A DNA stretch of 64,000 nucleotides from Nitrososphaerales archaeon (GTDB lineage: Archaea > Thermoproteota > Nitrososphaeria > Nitrososphaerales > Gagatemarchaeaceae). Below the pieces are notes generated by a model, which was given only the letters and a program-made list of their open reading frames with translations, was not told the origin of the DNA and ran no database searches. The position numbers and the translations under genes were made by a program. This document shows, piece by piece, positions 32,208 to 40,191 of the stretch (within the stretch, counting starts at the first letter, position 1; each line of letters starts with the position of its first letter). The DNA lies in contig JAJTZB010000002.1 in assembly GCA_032906765.1 (NCBI GenBank), positions 1 to 64,000 on the forward strand. The letters are read 5' to 3'.

Positions 32208-34922
32208 TTGAAGCTTAGGCAGCTACTCGCAGTCCTCATTATCATCTCGATGGTGTTCGTCCCCGCATTCCCGCCGAATGCGCACGCGGCAGCCGTCGGC
32301 GGTTACACGGAGAGGCTGACGACCTACGTGGCGGGCTCGGACGCTTATTGGTTCCTTAGCTTCGGCAACATCAACGTGTCGAACCCGACTCTCGCATCGG
32401 TCGAGGCAATACCCGGCCTGACCTGGTACAACGTCACCGCGTTAGACACTACCTCGTGGGTATCTGACTTCCAAGTGTTCGGCCCTCAGGGATACAACGT
32501 TCTGCCCGTTCCATTCGTGCCGCTCCACGGCGTCTTCCTGACGGTCGGAGCTGTTACCTTTTCTGACGCAAGCGCCGCCGCCAGCAGGTTCGGCTCGTAT
32601 CTGCTGACCTCCTTCCAGTCGACCTCGAACTCCACTGGCGTTTACACCTTCTTCGCGCCCTTCTCCTTCAGCTCTATCGCACCTTCCACCCTGCTCAGAT
32701 TCATCCCCACAAATGAGGGTGGTTTCGTCCAGCCGATTACTGCCTCGGCTTTCATGAAGCTTCAATCGCCAATCGTCACCCTTGAAGGGCAGCGCGGGAT
32801 ATCGGGTTTCTCCCACGGGCTTGTGCTCGGCTCAATCACATCCAGCGGGCTTGACTCCTCATCTCTGCCGAACATGCTGCAGTACTTCGGCTCGACCATC
32901 CACTTCATCCAGGCCGCGAACGCAAGCTCTTCATCATCGATCGTCTTACGCTTCCTCGACGGAGTGGTAGTCTCCTCGGACAACGCAACCGTGACGTCCG
33001 ACCGCACCTCGTTCAAGAGCACGTATTCTCTTCAACTGAAGCCCCTCGAGAAGGTCTACAGGCTCAACGCCACGGTCATACAGCAGCCGGCGGAGCTGCT
33101 GGCGACGAGGATCATCGACGTCGGGGTGCTCAAGACTGGCTCGAACATGTCCGTGACGCTAGCGCTGACCAACCTGTCAAACTCCACGACGTTGACCGGC
33201 ATCACTCTGTCGGACAACTGGTGGAAGGGGTCGGGGCTCTTCAAGCTGGTGTCAGGTTCCTCCAACGTGACAGCCACGAGCATAAGCGCTGGTCAGACCT
33301 CGACACCCACGTACGTGCTCCAGTACACGGGGAACACCTTCAGGCCATTCCGAATACCTGCCACTCCCGTCTCCTACTCCTACTTGGTTGGCGGCTCCTT
33401 CTTCCACGAGCATACTAGCCTTAACCCGATGACAATCTCTCTGGGCGTCGACGGACCCGTCGTCTACGCATATCTCGCACCTTCCGGCTCACTGGGCAAA
33501 CCGGTGGGCTCGCCCCAGCCGCTCAAGGTCTTCGTGAAGAACGTGGGGACTAGGACTGCATCATCAGTGGACGTCGCAGGGCAGCAGCTGGGCGGCCTCG
33601 CGCCCGGGGACTCGAGCTCGGCGACGCTCTCGGCGACAGCGCCCGGCCTCTCGCTGGTGAACGATACAAGTGGCTACCAAGTCTCATACATGACGCCCGA
33701 AGGGGCCTCGGTCAACTTCACCACCAACGTCCTCCCAGTCATCTTCTCTCACAGCGGGATGAAGATTGCATTTGGCACACTCAAGCTGAACTCGACCGTC
33801 TCTGCCTTGCCCGGCGGAGGGTCGAGCCTCAACCTCACAATGGACTTCGCCAACTTGGGCTCCGCGACTGTCACCTCGTTCGACGCCCGCTCTCCCCTGC
33901 CCACTGGATTGGCCTGCGGCAAGGCGGGCGGCACCAACCTGACGTGCAGCGGCGGGGTACTCTCTTTGCACTTTTCCGGAGTCCTTTCTCACGGTCAGGA
34001 ACACGCTTTCATGATTTTCAACGTCACACAGGGAAGGAACTTCATCTTCTGGCCGTTCACCTCGAGCGTGCTTACGTCGGGTTACAACCTGGCCGCGTAC
34101 TCGAACCCTCAGCCCGCTCCGACAGGGCTACTCCTCTCGAAGCAATTCAACCCGTCTCCGCTCTTCTTGGGCATGGCCTCGACCGTCTCTGTCCTCGCAT
34201 CAAACGCGGGCCCGTACACAGTATACAACGCTTCGGTCACGACAGTAGCAGACAGCTTCGACCAGGCGACGGCCACCTCCCACACCACAGGCTTCAGGAG
34301 CAACATCACCACGGGTTCGGACTTCAACTTCACCTACGGCGTGAAGACCACCTCCTCTGCCAAGAACGCCCTCACAGCTGCCGTGACAGCCCTCTTCTAC
34401 TTCGGAGGCACCCGATTCGTCTTAACCGGGCAGGGCCCGAGAACTTCAGTCTACAACCTGGTCAGCGCCACAGTGACGTCCGTACCCTCGAACCCAGTCG
34501 AGGGCAAGCAATTCGAGATAGTGGTGACCCTGACCAACCCTGCTGGGGTAAATGTCACGGACGTCCAGTTCCTCCTCCCTGTGCCTTCGGGCATCGCGCT
34601 GTCGAAGCCGTTGAATGCGACGCTCTCAGGAGGAGGCGTGTCCATCAACCTTGGCCAGCTCGCGGCCGGAGCGTCTTACAAGGCGACCGTGAACGCAACG
34701 GCGAATTCGGGGCAGACGATACCGTTCTCGGGCGCCAAGCTGACGTTCGGCTACTCTGGGGTGACCTTGAGCGGCAAAGTGCCGTCGGCTGGCATAGCGA
34801 TAGGCGAGGATGTGCTGACCCGGTACGAACTCCCTGTGGGGTTGGTCGTGCTTGCGCTTCTGGCCACTGCCTTCTACGTGAGAAGGTTGGCGGGGGCTAC
34901 CTCTCCCTCTTTCCAGAAGTGA
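32208..34922 (+). CDS. Large secreted S-layer-like protein with C-terminal membrane anchor
   Basis: A 904-residue protein starting at TTG 32208 (MKLRQLLAVLIIISMVFVPA), a clear signal peptide ending near AHAAAVGG. The long extracellular part is Ser/Thr/Asn-rich with many NxS/T sequons. It contains repeated beta-sandwich units resembling CARDB/DUF11 modules of archaeal COG1361 surface proteins, for example ATVTSVPSNPVEGKQFEIVV near residue 760. It ends with a membrane helix (ELPVGLVVLALLATAFYVRR) and a short basic tail. A role as an S-layer or envelope protein is inferred. The last 26 bases overlap the convergent myo-inositol-phosphate synthase gene. Confidence 0.7.
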   Translation: MKLRQLLAVLIIISMVFVPAFPPNAHAAAVGGYTERLTTYVAGSDAYWFLSFGNINVSNPTLASVEAIPGLTWYNVTALDTTSWVSDFQVFGPQGYNVLPVPFVPLHGVFLTVGAVTFSDASAAASRFGSYLLTSFQSTSNSTGVYTFFAPFSFSSIAPSTLLRFIPTNEGGFVQPITASAFMKLQSPIVTLEGQRGISGFSHGLVLGSITSSGLDSSSLPNMLQYFGSTIHFIQAANASSSSSIVLRFLDGVVVSSDNATVTSDRTSFKSTYSLQLKPLEKVYRLNATVIQQPAELLATRIIDVGVLKTGSNMSVTLALTNLSNSTTLTGITLSDNWWKGSGLFKLVSGSSNVTATSISAGQTSTPTYVLQYTGNTFRPFRIPATPVSYSYLVGGSFFHEHTSLNPMTISLGVDGPVVYAYLAPSGSLGKPVGSPQPLKVFVKNVGTRTASSVDVAGQQLGGLAPGDSSSATLSATAPGLSLVNDTSGYQVSYMTPEGASVNFTTNVLPVIFSHSGMKIAFGTLKLNSTVSALPGGGSSLNLTMDFANLGSATVTSFDARSPLPTGLACGKAGGTNLTCSGGVLSLHFSGVLSHGQEHAFMIFNVTQGRNFIFWPFTSSVLTSGYNLAAYSNPQPAPTGLLLSKQFNPSPLFLGMASTVSVLASNAGPYTVYNASVTTVADSFDQATATSHTTGFRSNITTGSDFNFTYGVKTTSSAKNALTAAVTALFYFGGTRFVLTGQGPRTSVYNLVSATVTSVPSNPVEGKQFEIVVTLTNPAGVNVTDVQFLLPVPSGIALSKPLNATLSGGGVSINLGQLAAGASYKATVNATANSGQTIPFSGAKLTFGYSGVTLSGKVPSAGIAIGEDVLTRYELPVGLVVLALLATAFYVRRLAGATSPSFQK

Positions 34923-35958
34923 ATTCTTCGAAGGCCGTCTTCGCCTCCGAGTATGGCATCTGCACGGGCGGATGCTTGAAGCAGAACGCGGAGAGGCTGG
35001 TCAGCTGGCCACCGACGCCCCTGTCGAGAGCCACCTTCGCCCCCCTTATCGCGTCCACCATCACACCCCCGCTGTCGTAGGCATCGACGACGTGCAGCTT
35101 GACGTCCACCTTCACCGTCGTCCCGCCGAAATACTTCCCCCTCAGCCAAATGTAGCAAATCTTGTCGTTGTTCAGGAAGGGCACGTAGTCGCTGGGCCCT
35201 ATCCTCGTCGGGACCTCGTAGGGGGACATTGCCCTGACTGCGCTCGTCTTGCTCTCCCTCTTGTCCCTCAACCTGCTCTCCTCGAGCATGTTCAGGAAGT
35301 CGGTGTCCCCGCCTATGTTCAGCTGGTACGTCTCGTCGACCTTCACCCCTCTGTCGACGGCGAGCTTCACCATCGTCTTGTGGAGGACCGTGGCCCCGAA
35401 CTGGCTCATCACATCGTCTCCCGCTATGGGCAGATTCGCGCTCTCGAACCTCCCCGCCCACTGCGGGTCCGAGGCTATGAAGACAGGTATCGCGTTGACG
35501 AAGGCCAGGCCGGATTTCAGAGCGGCCTCTGCGTAGAGGTGGGACGCGTTGGTGCTTCCCACCGGAAGGTAGTTGACGAGGATCTCTGCCCCCGAGTCCT
35601 CGAGCACCTTCGCGACGTCCTCCTCCTTCTCCTTCGAGACTGGGATGACGTCCTTGAGGTACTTCCCGAGGCCATCGAGCACGGGCCCCTTCCTCACGAC
35701 TACGCCGAGCTTCGGAACGTCGGCTATCTTCTGCGTGTTGTTAGGAGCCTCAAAGATGGCCTGCGATAGGTCCTTCCCGACCTTCTTCGCAGAGACGTCG
35801 AAAGCGGCCACGAACTCTATGTCCGCGGGCGTGTAGCCTCCCACATCCCAGTAGGTCAGGCCGTCGCCCTTCCCCCGTTTGGAGTAGTAGCTGACGCCCT
35901 GGACTATCGCAGAGGCGCAGTTGCCGACGCCAGCGATAGCGACCTTGATCTTGGACAT
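34897..35958 (-). CDS. ino1: myo-Inositol-1-phosphate synthase
   Basis: A 353-residue NAD-dependent enzyme that converts glucose 6-phosphate to L-myo-inositol 1-phosphate. KVAIAGVGNCASAIVQGVSY is the Rossmann NAD loop. LVNYLPVGSTNASHLYAEAA, FVNAIPVFIASDPQW and GDDVMSQFGATVLHKTMVKL contain the substrate and NAD contacts of the archaeal/actinobacterial short form. The product is used for phosphatidylinositol-type archaeal lipids and possibly for compatible solutes. ATG 35958 has a strong TATA box upstream. Its 3' end overlaps the surface-protein gene. Confidence 0.93.
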   Translation of the reverse strand: MSKIKVAIAGVGNCASAIVQGVSYYSKRGKGDGLTYWDVGGYTPADIEFVAAFDVSAKKVGKDLSQAIFEAPNNTQKIADVPKLGVVVRKGPVLDGLGKYLKDVIPVSKEKEEDVAKVLEDSGAEILVNYLPVGSTNASHLYAEAALKSGLAFVNAIPVFIASDPQWAGRFESANLPIAGDDVMSQFGATVLHKTMVKLAVDRGVKVDETYQLNIGGDTDFLNMLEESRLRDKRESKTSAVRAMSPYEVPTRIGPSDYVPFLNNDKICYIWLRGKYFGGTTVKVDVKLHVVDAYDSGGVMVDAIRGAKVALDRGVGGQLTSLSAFCFKHPPVQMPYSEAKTAFEEFTSGKRER

Positions 35959-35986
35959 TCGGGAATTTATATCATCATAAAATTCA

Positions 35987-35994
35987 GTATAAAA
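35987..35994 (-). promoter_or_regulatory. TATA box of the inositol-phosphate synthase gene
   Basis: On the minus strand TTTTATAC lies 29-36 bases upstream of the ATG at 35958, in the most A/T-rich intergenic stretch nearby. Confidence 0.55.
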
Positions 35995-36056
35995 CGATTT
36001 CCAGGCCCAGACGGCCTGCGGAACCCTAATAATTCCACGATGGAAGTCTGCAACGC

Positions 36057-36479
36057 ATGGAGGAGAGGTCCGCTGGTGCGGTTGTCTTCAACGACAAGAG
36101 GGGGAGGCGCTACCTGCTCCTCCTGAACAAGGAGAGGTGGGACTTCCCAAAGGGAAACATGGAGGCGGGCGAGAACGAGCTCGACACTGTCCTTCGCGAG
36201 GTGAGGGAGGAGACGGGGCTCCGGCACATCGACATCGTCCCAGGCTTTAGGCGCAAGATCGAGTACTTCTACAGGAGGGACGGCCAGAACGTCCACAAGC
36301 AGGTCGTCTACCTCCTCGCGCGCACCAAGGAGGAGAAGATCACAATCTCAAGCGAGCACCAGAGCTCGGGGTGGTTCCCATACAGTGGGGCTCTCGCGAA
36401 GGTGAGCTACAACAACTCGAAGGCAACGCTGAAGGAGGCAGAACTCTTCCTCAAAGGCGCTGCCGTACCGGCCGGATGA
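36057..36479 (+). CDS. NUDIX hydrolase, Ap4A-type
   Basis: A 140-residue NUDIX enzyme. The Nudix box runs from Gly33 to Leu55 with Glu39, Arg47, Glu48, Glu51 and Glu52 in the required spacing. WDFPKGNMEAGE and the N-terminal SAGAVVF resemble diadenosine tetraphosphate hydrolases. It should cleave a nucleoside diphosphate linked to another group; the exact substrate is not fixed by sequence. ATG 36057 lies 25-30 bases after a CCTAATAAT box. It converges on the duplicated unknown gene. Confidence 0.88.
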   Translation: MEERSAGAVVFNDKRGRRYLLLLNKERWDFPKGNMEAGENELDTVLREVREETGLRHIDIVPGFRRKIEYFYRRDGQNVHKQVVYLLARTKEEKITISSEHQSSGWFPYSGALAKVSYNNSKATLKEAELFLKGAAVPAG

Positions 36480-36484
36480 GCCTG

Positions 36485-37165
36485 TCAGAGCTCTACGAGC
36501 GGATGCTTCTCGGCGAGCTTGATTACCTTGACGGGGACGAACCCTGGCTCGTCCGCCTTCACAACGAAGGTCGTCTCGGCTATCTTGTCCGGCGCGTACT
36601 TAACGAACCCTGAAGGGGGCTCGTCCTTCGTCCTCGCGTAGAAGAATATCGAGGCTTCCTCGTAGTCGTCGATCCTCGCGAACGTCCCAATCACCCACCC
36701 GTTTCCGTTCTTGAAGGCGAAGAGTGGCAGAGGCGGCTCCTCGAAGAGCATCTTGTATGTCCCGACCTTGGCCAGGCTCGGGAGGTCCTGAACCTCCATC
36801 GAGATGAAGGTGTCCTCGAAGGAGCTTCTCGGCTTTAGCTGCTCGGGCATCTTGTTCACCTTGATTATCGGGGCATAGCGGTAGACGGGGTTGCTCGCAG
36901 TCCCTACGAGCTGCACCTCCTCGCCGTCCCCTGAGCTTCTGTACGCGAGGAACTCACCCGTCTTGTCCGTGTCGATGTAGTAGAAGACAGGCGTCCCCAT
37001 GAAAAGGTCCGCCTGGGCCGCGAGCCTGATCCCGTTTGTCTGCTTGAAAGCGAAGAGTGGAAAAGGCGCCCTCTCCAGCGCGCACGAGAGCCGGCCCAGC
37101 TCGACGAGGGAAGCTAGCTTTACGAAGCAGGCTCCGCCGAGCCTGTACTCCTCCTTCTTAGGCAA
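36485..37165 (-). CDS. Unknown protein with two tandem copies of one domain
   Basis: A 226-residue soluble protein made of two similar halves. Copy 1 (about 12-108) has ERAPFPLFAFKQTNG (31-45) and APIIKVNK near its end. Copy 2 (about 123-221) has EEPPLPLFAFKNGNG (142-156) and PVKVIKLAE. Each copy also has a strand near its centre (TPVFYYI and ASIFFYA). The pattern suggests a duplicated beta-rich fold. There is no signal or membrane helix. It converges on a NUDIX gene with a five-base gap. I do not recognise the family. Confidence 0.65.
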   Translation of the reverse strand: MPKKEEYRLGGACFVKLASLVELGRLSCALERAPFPLFAFKQTNGIRLAAQADLFMGTPVFYYIDTDKTGEFLAYRSSGDGEEVQLVGTASNPVYRYAPIIKVNKMPEQLKPRSSFEDTFISMEVQDLPSLAKVGTYKMLFEEPPLPLFAFKNGNGWVIGTFARIDDYEEASIFFYARTKDEPPSGFVKYAPDKIAETTFVVKADEPGFVPVKVIKLAEKHPLVEL

Positions 37166-37189
37166 CTGAACCCGCCCGCTGCGTGCCTG

Positions 37190-37198
37190 TTATAAATC
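37190..37198 (+). promoter_or_regulatory. TATA box of the small helical protein gene
   Basis: TTATAAATC, close to the archaeal consensus, lies 27-35 bases before the TTG at 37225. It lies inside an open reading extension that begins at ATG 37183, arguing against that earlier start. Confidence 0.6.
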
Positions 37199-37224
37199 TG
37201 GTTCTTTCCTCGGGTCTCCTATCA

Positions 37225-37650
37225 TTGGATTCTCACGAAACCGTGAATGGTCCACGCGATTGGCGCAGTGAAACGAGCGACGACATGAAGAAAGCCGAAG
37301 CGACACTGAGCTCGTTGCAATCCTCCCTGACAGGCGAGCCGGGCGAGCAGGAGCTGCGGTCAATCTGGCGGTCATACGTGATGGTCGAGAAGAGCGTCGC
37401 CTTCATCAGGGTGGAGCTCAACGAGGAGAACCCGGGCCGATTCATCAAGCCCAAGGTCTACGCAGTGCCTGATGAGAGGCAGGCCATCGGCTTTGCGCTG
37501 AGGTTCCTCAAGACCGCAATCGAGTCGTTCGACGCGGGGAGACTGGCAGAGTCATTGAGGGACCTTCGTGAGTCGAGGAACTATCTGAGGGTGATGTTGA
37601 GGCAGAAGAGGCTTCTCAGGGCAAGGAAAGCAAGGGCAGCTAAGGGTTAG
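37225..37650 (+). CDS. Small helical protein of unknown function
   Basis: A 141-residue, charged, helix-rich protein from the TTG at 37225 (MDSHETVNGPRDW). The central part has paired helices with a DERQAIGFALRFLKTAIESF segment and the tail is strongly basic (RQKRLLRARKARAAKG), which would suit RNA or DNA binding. No catalytic motif is visible. It overlaps the stop of the convergent eL22-like gene by four bases. Function unknown. Confidence 0.6.
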   Translation: MDSHETVNGPRDWRSETSDDMKKAEATLSSLQSSLTGEPGEQELRSIWRSYVMVEKSVAFIRVELNEENPGRFIKPKVYAVPDERQAIGFALRFLKTAIESFDAGRLAESLRDLRESRNYLRVMLRQKRLLRARKARAAKG

Positions 37651-38126
37651 TCCTTCGACCCCTTCTTCTCCGGCTTCTTGGTCTCCTTCTTGGCTGGCGC
37701 TTTCGCCTTCTTCTCCTCCTTCGCCGCCTTCGGCTTCTCCTTCTTCTCTTCGGCCTTCTCCGGCTTCTTCTCCTCCGTTGCCTTCGGTTCCTCGCCTTCT
37801 CTGACCTCCAACTCTTTCTCCTCCGCCTTCTCCACCTTCTCTGCGACCTTCTCCTTCTTCTCTTCCTCTTCCTCGCCGAGCTCGAGCTCCTGGACCGTCA
37901 GCTCCTTCCCCGCGACGAAGACCCTGTAGTTCTTTCGCAGTCCGTTCATGTAAAGGAACCTCTTGATGTACGTCTTGACCTGCCTCGGCTTCAGCCCCTT
38001 CCTCGCGCTCGCTTCGTCTATCTCCAGCGACTCGCCCGAGAGCTCGGGTTTGGTGCCCACCCTCGGCTCCAGGAATGCGAGGAGGTCAGCCCCCTTGTCT
38101 TTCAATGTGCCAAGCGCGACCTTCAA
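37647..38126 (-). CDS. Eukaryote-type ribosomal protein eL22-like, with long Lys/Glu tail
   Basis: A 159-residue protein. The first 75 residues resemble eukaryotic L22e: an LLAFLEPRVG helix where eL22 has its FEQFLxxRIK helix, then VKTYIKRFLYMNGLRKNYRV (about 50-69), which matches the eL22 pattern KYLxKKYLKKNxLRDWLRV, then a final strand (TVQELEL). The rest is a low-complexity Glu/Lys/Ala/Pro tail of about 80 residues. eL22 is generally regarded as eukaryotic, so the match needs testing. It follows uppS and DUF373 on the same strand. An unrelated RNA-binding protein is the alternative. Confidence 0.55.
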   Translation of the reverse strand: MKVALGTLKDKGADLLAFLEPRVGTKPELSGESLEIDEASARKGLKPRQVKTYIKRFLYMNGLRKNYRVFVAGKELTVQELELGEEEEEKKEKVAEKVEKAEEKELEVREGEEPKATEEKKPEKAEEKKEKPKAAKEEKKAKAPAKKETKKPEKKGSKD

Positions 38127-38167
38127 GTTGAGAAACCCCCAGTCGGTTCCGTTATAACGGTTGTTCC

Positions 38168-38950
38168 TTAGCGGCCGTATCTCCTCGTCCTCCTCTGGTA
38201 GGTGCGTATCGCCCTCATCAGGTCTATCATCCTGAACGAGGGCCAGAAGACATCCACGAAGACGAGCTCTGAGTATGCCCCCTGCCAGAGCATGAAACCG
38301 CTCATCCTCTCTTCTCCGGAGGTCCTGATGATTAGGTCAGGCTCTTGGTTCGGCAAGTATGAGGTGTAGAGTCTCCTTTCTATCGTATCGTCCGTTATCT
38401 CGTCTGGCGAAAGGATGCCGCTCTTGACGTCCTGCGCGACCGACCTGACCATGTCCTTGATCTCCGCCCGGCCGCCGTACGCTATCGCTATGTTCAGGTA
38501 GTGGTCCCCGAAGCCTGCGGTCTTCGCCTCGATCTCCTCGAGGAGGGCCCTTATCGACTGCGGGAGCATGTCGAGCTGCCCTATCGCCTTGACCTTCACC
38601 CTGTATCTATAGATCCTCTCGTCCTTGAGCAGCTTGCGGAGCCTCTCCTCGATCAGAGCGAAGAGACCGGCGACCTCCTCGGGCTTCCTGTCCAGGTTCT
38701 CTGTGGAGAGGACGTAGAGCGTGACCGTCTTTATCTTCAACTCGTGGCACCAGTCCAGCAGCCTCTCAGCCACGTTCGCCCCTTCCTCGTGCCCGAACCC
38801 GGCCGAGACGCCCTGCTCCATCGCCCACCGCCTGTTCCCATCGAGTATGATCCCGATGTGGCCCGGTGCGCCTTCCTTCTCGACCTGCGACTTCAGCCTC
38901 CCCTCGTACACCCTGTAGACGCCGAAGAGGCGGAGCACTGACTCCATCAT
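38168..38950 (-). CDS. uppS: cis-Prenyltransferase (UppS family)
   Basis: A 260-residue enzyme of the undecaprenyl/dehydrodolichyl diphosphate synthase family. HIGIILDGNRRWAMEQG contains the catalytic Asp37 and the Gly-Asn-Arg phosphate-binding loop. LYVLSTENLDRKPEEV and DLIIRTSGEERMSGFMLWQ are the other conserved blocks. It elongates isoprenyl diphosphates in cis, giving the polyprenol carrier used for N-glycan assembly in archaea. It sits three bases downstream of the DUF373 gene, so the two are co-transcribed. Confidence 0.93.
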   Translation of the reverse strand: MMESVLRLFGVYRVYEGRLKSQVEKEGAPGHIGIILDGNRRWAMEQGVSAGFGHEEGANVAERLLDWCHELKIKTVTLYVLSTENLDRKPEEVAGLFALIEERLRKLLKDERIYRYRVKVKAIGQLDMLPQSIRALLEEIEAKTAGFGDHYLNIAIAYGGRAEIKDMVRSVAQDVKSGILSPDEITDDTIERRLYTSYLPNQEPDLIIRTSGEERMSGFMLWQGAYSELVFVDVFWPSFRMIDLMRAIRTYQRRTRRYGR

Positions 38951-38953
38951 GGG

Positions 38954-40087
38954 TTAGTCCCTTTCCGGCGGCGTCCTCACCCTAACGCGCGGGTACAGGA
39001 AGACTGTCACGCCGAAGATCACCGCAAGGCCCAGCAATATGTAGGAGACGAGCAGTATTGTCGACTGGCCCTGTCCGCCTATGAGGAATGCGGAGAACGT
39101 CTCCACGGGGAAGTAGAGAAGAGCGAGCATGACGATGACGAACGCCTCCCTCCTCCACCTGGGGCTGTCCCTCGCTATGTTGGAGAGGAGTGTGCCGACG
39201 GCTCCTATTGCTATCCCGGCCCAAACCAGGAGCAGAGACCCGCTGATGAAGTAGCCCGCGAGCCCTGTCCCATACGTGAAGAAGAGGACCGGGTTCGCTA
39301 ACACGGACGCTATGATCCCCTTCGCCTGGGTCTCCATGAAGTCGTACCCTGTCGTGAACCCAACCAGAATCACCAGCATCCCGGTGACGTCAGAGAAGAC
39401 TCGGATGTAGCCATATGGCCCTCTGCTTAGTAGCCCGGCCACAGTCCTGTCGAGGTTGAATCCCCTGATGAAGAAGGCACCGCCTATTATCAGGAGAGTC
39501 GCGAGCTGTGCCTCGAAAATCCTGTTCGAGATGATGAGTATCCCGGCGAGGAGCAGAATCATTCCTGGGACGCCCAGCGCCCACCTCGAATAGCGAGTGT
39601 CGAAGATCAGCATCCTGAGGTACCTACCGAGCACGAGGTACGTCTCCTCCACAGTCTCGCTGTGCTTGACAGTCACCCTCTCGACAGAGACGATTGGCCT
39701 TATGTTCTGAAGTATCGGGATCACGTGCTCGTCGTCGCCTCCGTCGGAGACGAAGACGATCCCGACGAAGTTGACCTGCTTAAGGAGTTCGTCGACCTCC
39801 CTCCTCACCTGCTTGTCCGCCTTGAACCCGCTTTCCGGGTCTCCGCAGACCACGCCGACCTCGCAGTCCATCCCCTCCTTCCTGAGCTCGTCGAACTTCT
39901 TCACGGCCGCGAATATCGCGTTCGCATCGGCTTCCTCGGGGTCGGCAAGGGCGAGCTTCGTCGCTGCAGCCACAACCGCATCCCTCCCGAAGACAGGGGT
40001 GCTGACCTTCGTCTTGACGCCAAGGTCGTCGTCCCTGTCAACACAGAGAACGAGATATCTCTCTGTCTGGACCGTCAACCCAACCAA
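38954..40087 (-). CDS. DUF373 membrane protein
   Basis: A 377-residue archaeal protein of the DUF373 family. The N-terminal cytoplasmic domain begins RYLVLCVDRDDDLGVKTKV, the family signature, and includes VGIVFVSDGGDDEHVIPIL. The C-terminal half has about seven membrane helices from residue 170. The function is unknown. TTG 40087 is the longest start; the TTG at 40078 (giving MTVQTERYL) fits a leaderless transcript better, since CTTAAGTATA lies near 40102-40111. It is in one operon with uppS, which suggests a role in polyprenol or envelope biology. Confidence 0.88.
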   Translation of the reverse strand: MVGLTVQTERYLVLCVDRDDDLGVKTKVSTPVFGRDAVVAAATKLALADPEEADANAIFAAVKKFDELRKEGMDCEVGVVCGDPESGFKADKQVRREVDELLKQVNFVGIVFVSDGGDDEHVIPILQNIRPIVSVERVTVKHSETVEETYLVLGRYLRMLIFDTRYSRWALGVPGMILLLAGILIISNRIFEAQLATLLIIGGAFFIRGFNLDRTVAGLLSRGPYGYIRVFSDVTGMLVILVGFTTGYDFMETQAKGIIASVLANPVLFFTYGTGLAGYFISGSLLLVWAGIAIGAVGTLLSNIARDSPRWRREAFVIVMLALLYFPVETFSAFLIGGQGQSTILLVSYILLGLAVIFGVTVFLYPRVRVRTPPERD

Positions 40088-40191
40088 AAAACAGCACCTG
40101 ACTATACTTAAGGATAGACCCCAATTCTTGGCCTTCCGTCGTTTCTCAGATAGCCTTAAGGGACGAGCAGAGCGAACTGCCGAAGTCAGAG

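Noticed and set aside
33944-35080. Long plus-strand open frame of 378 codons
   Set aside because: Shadow of the surface-protein gene and the antisense of inositol-phosphate synthase; composition is Arg/Pro/His-rich with no motif.
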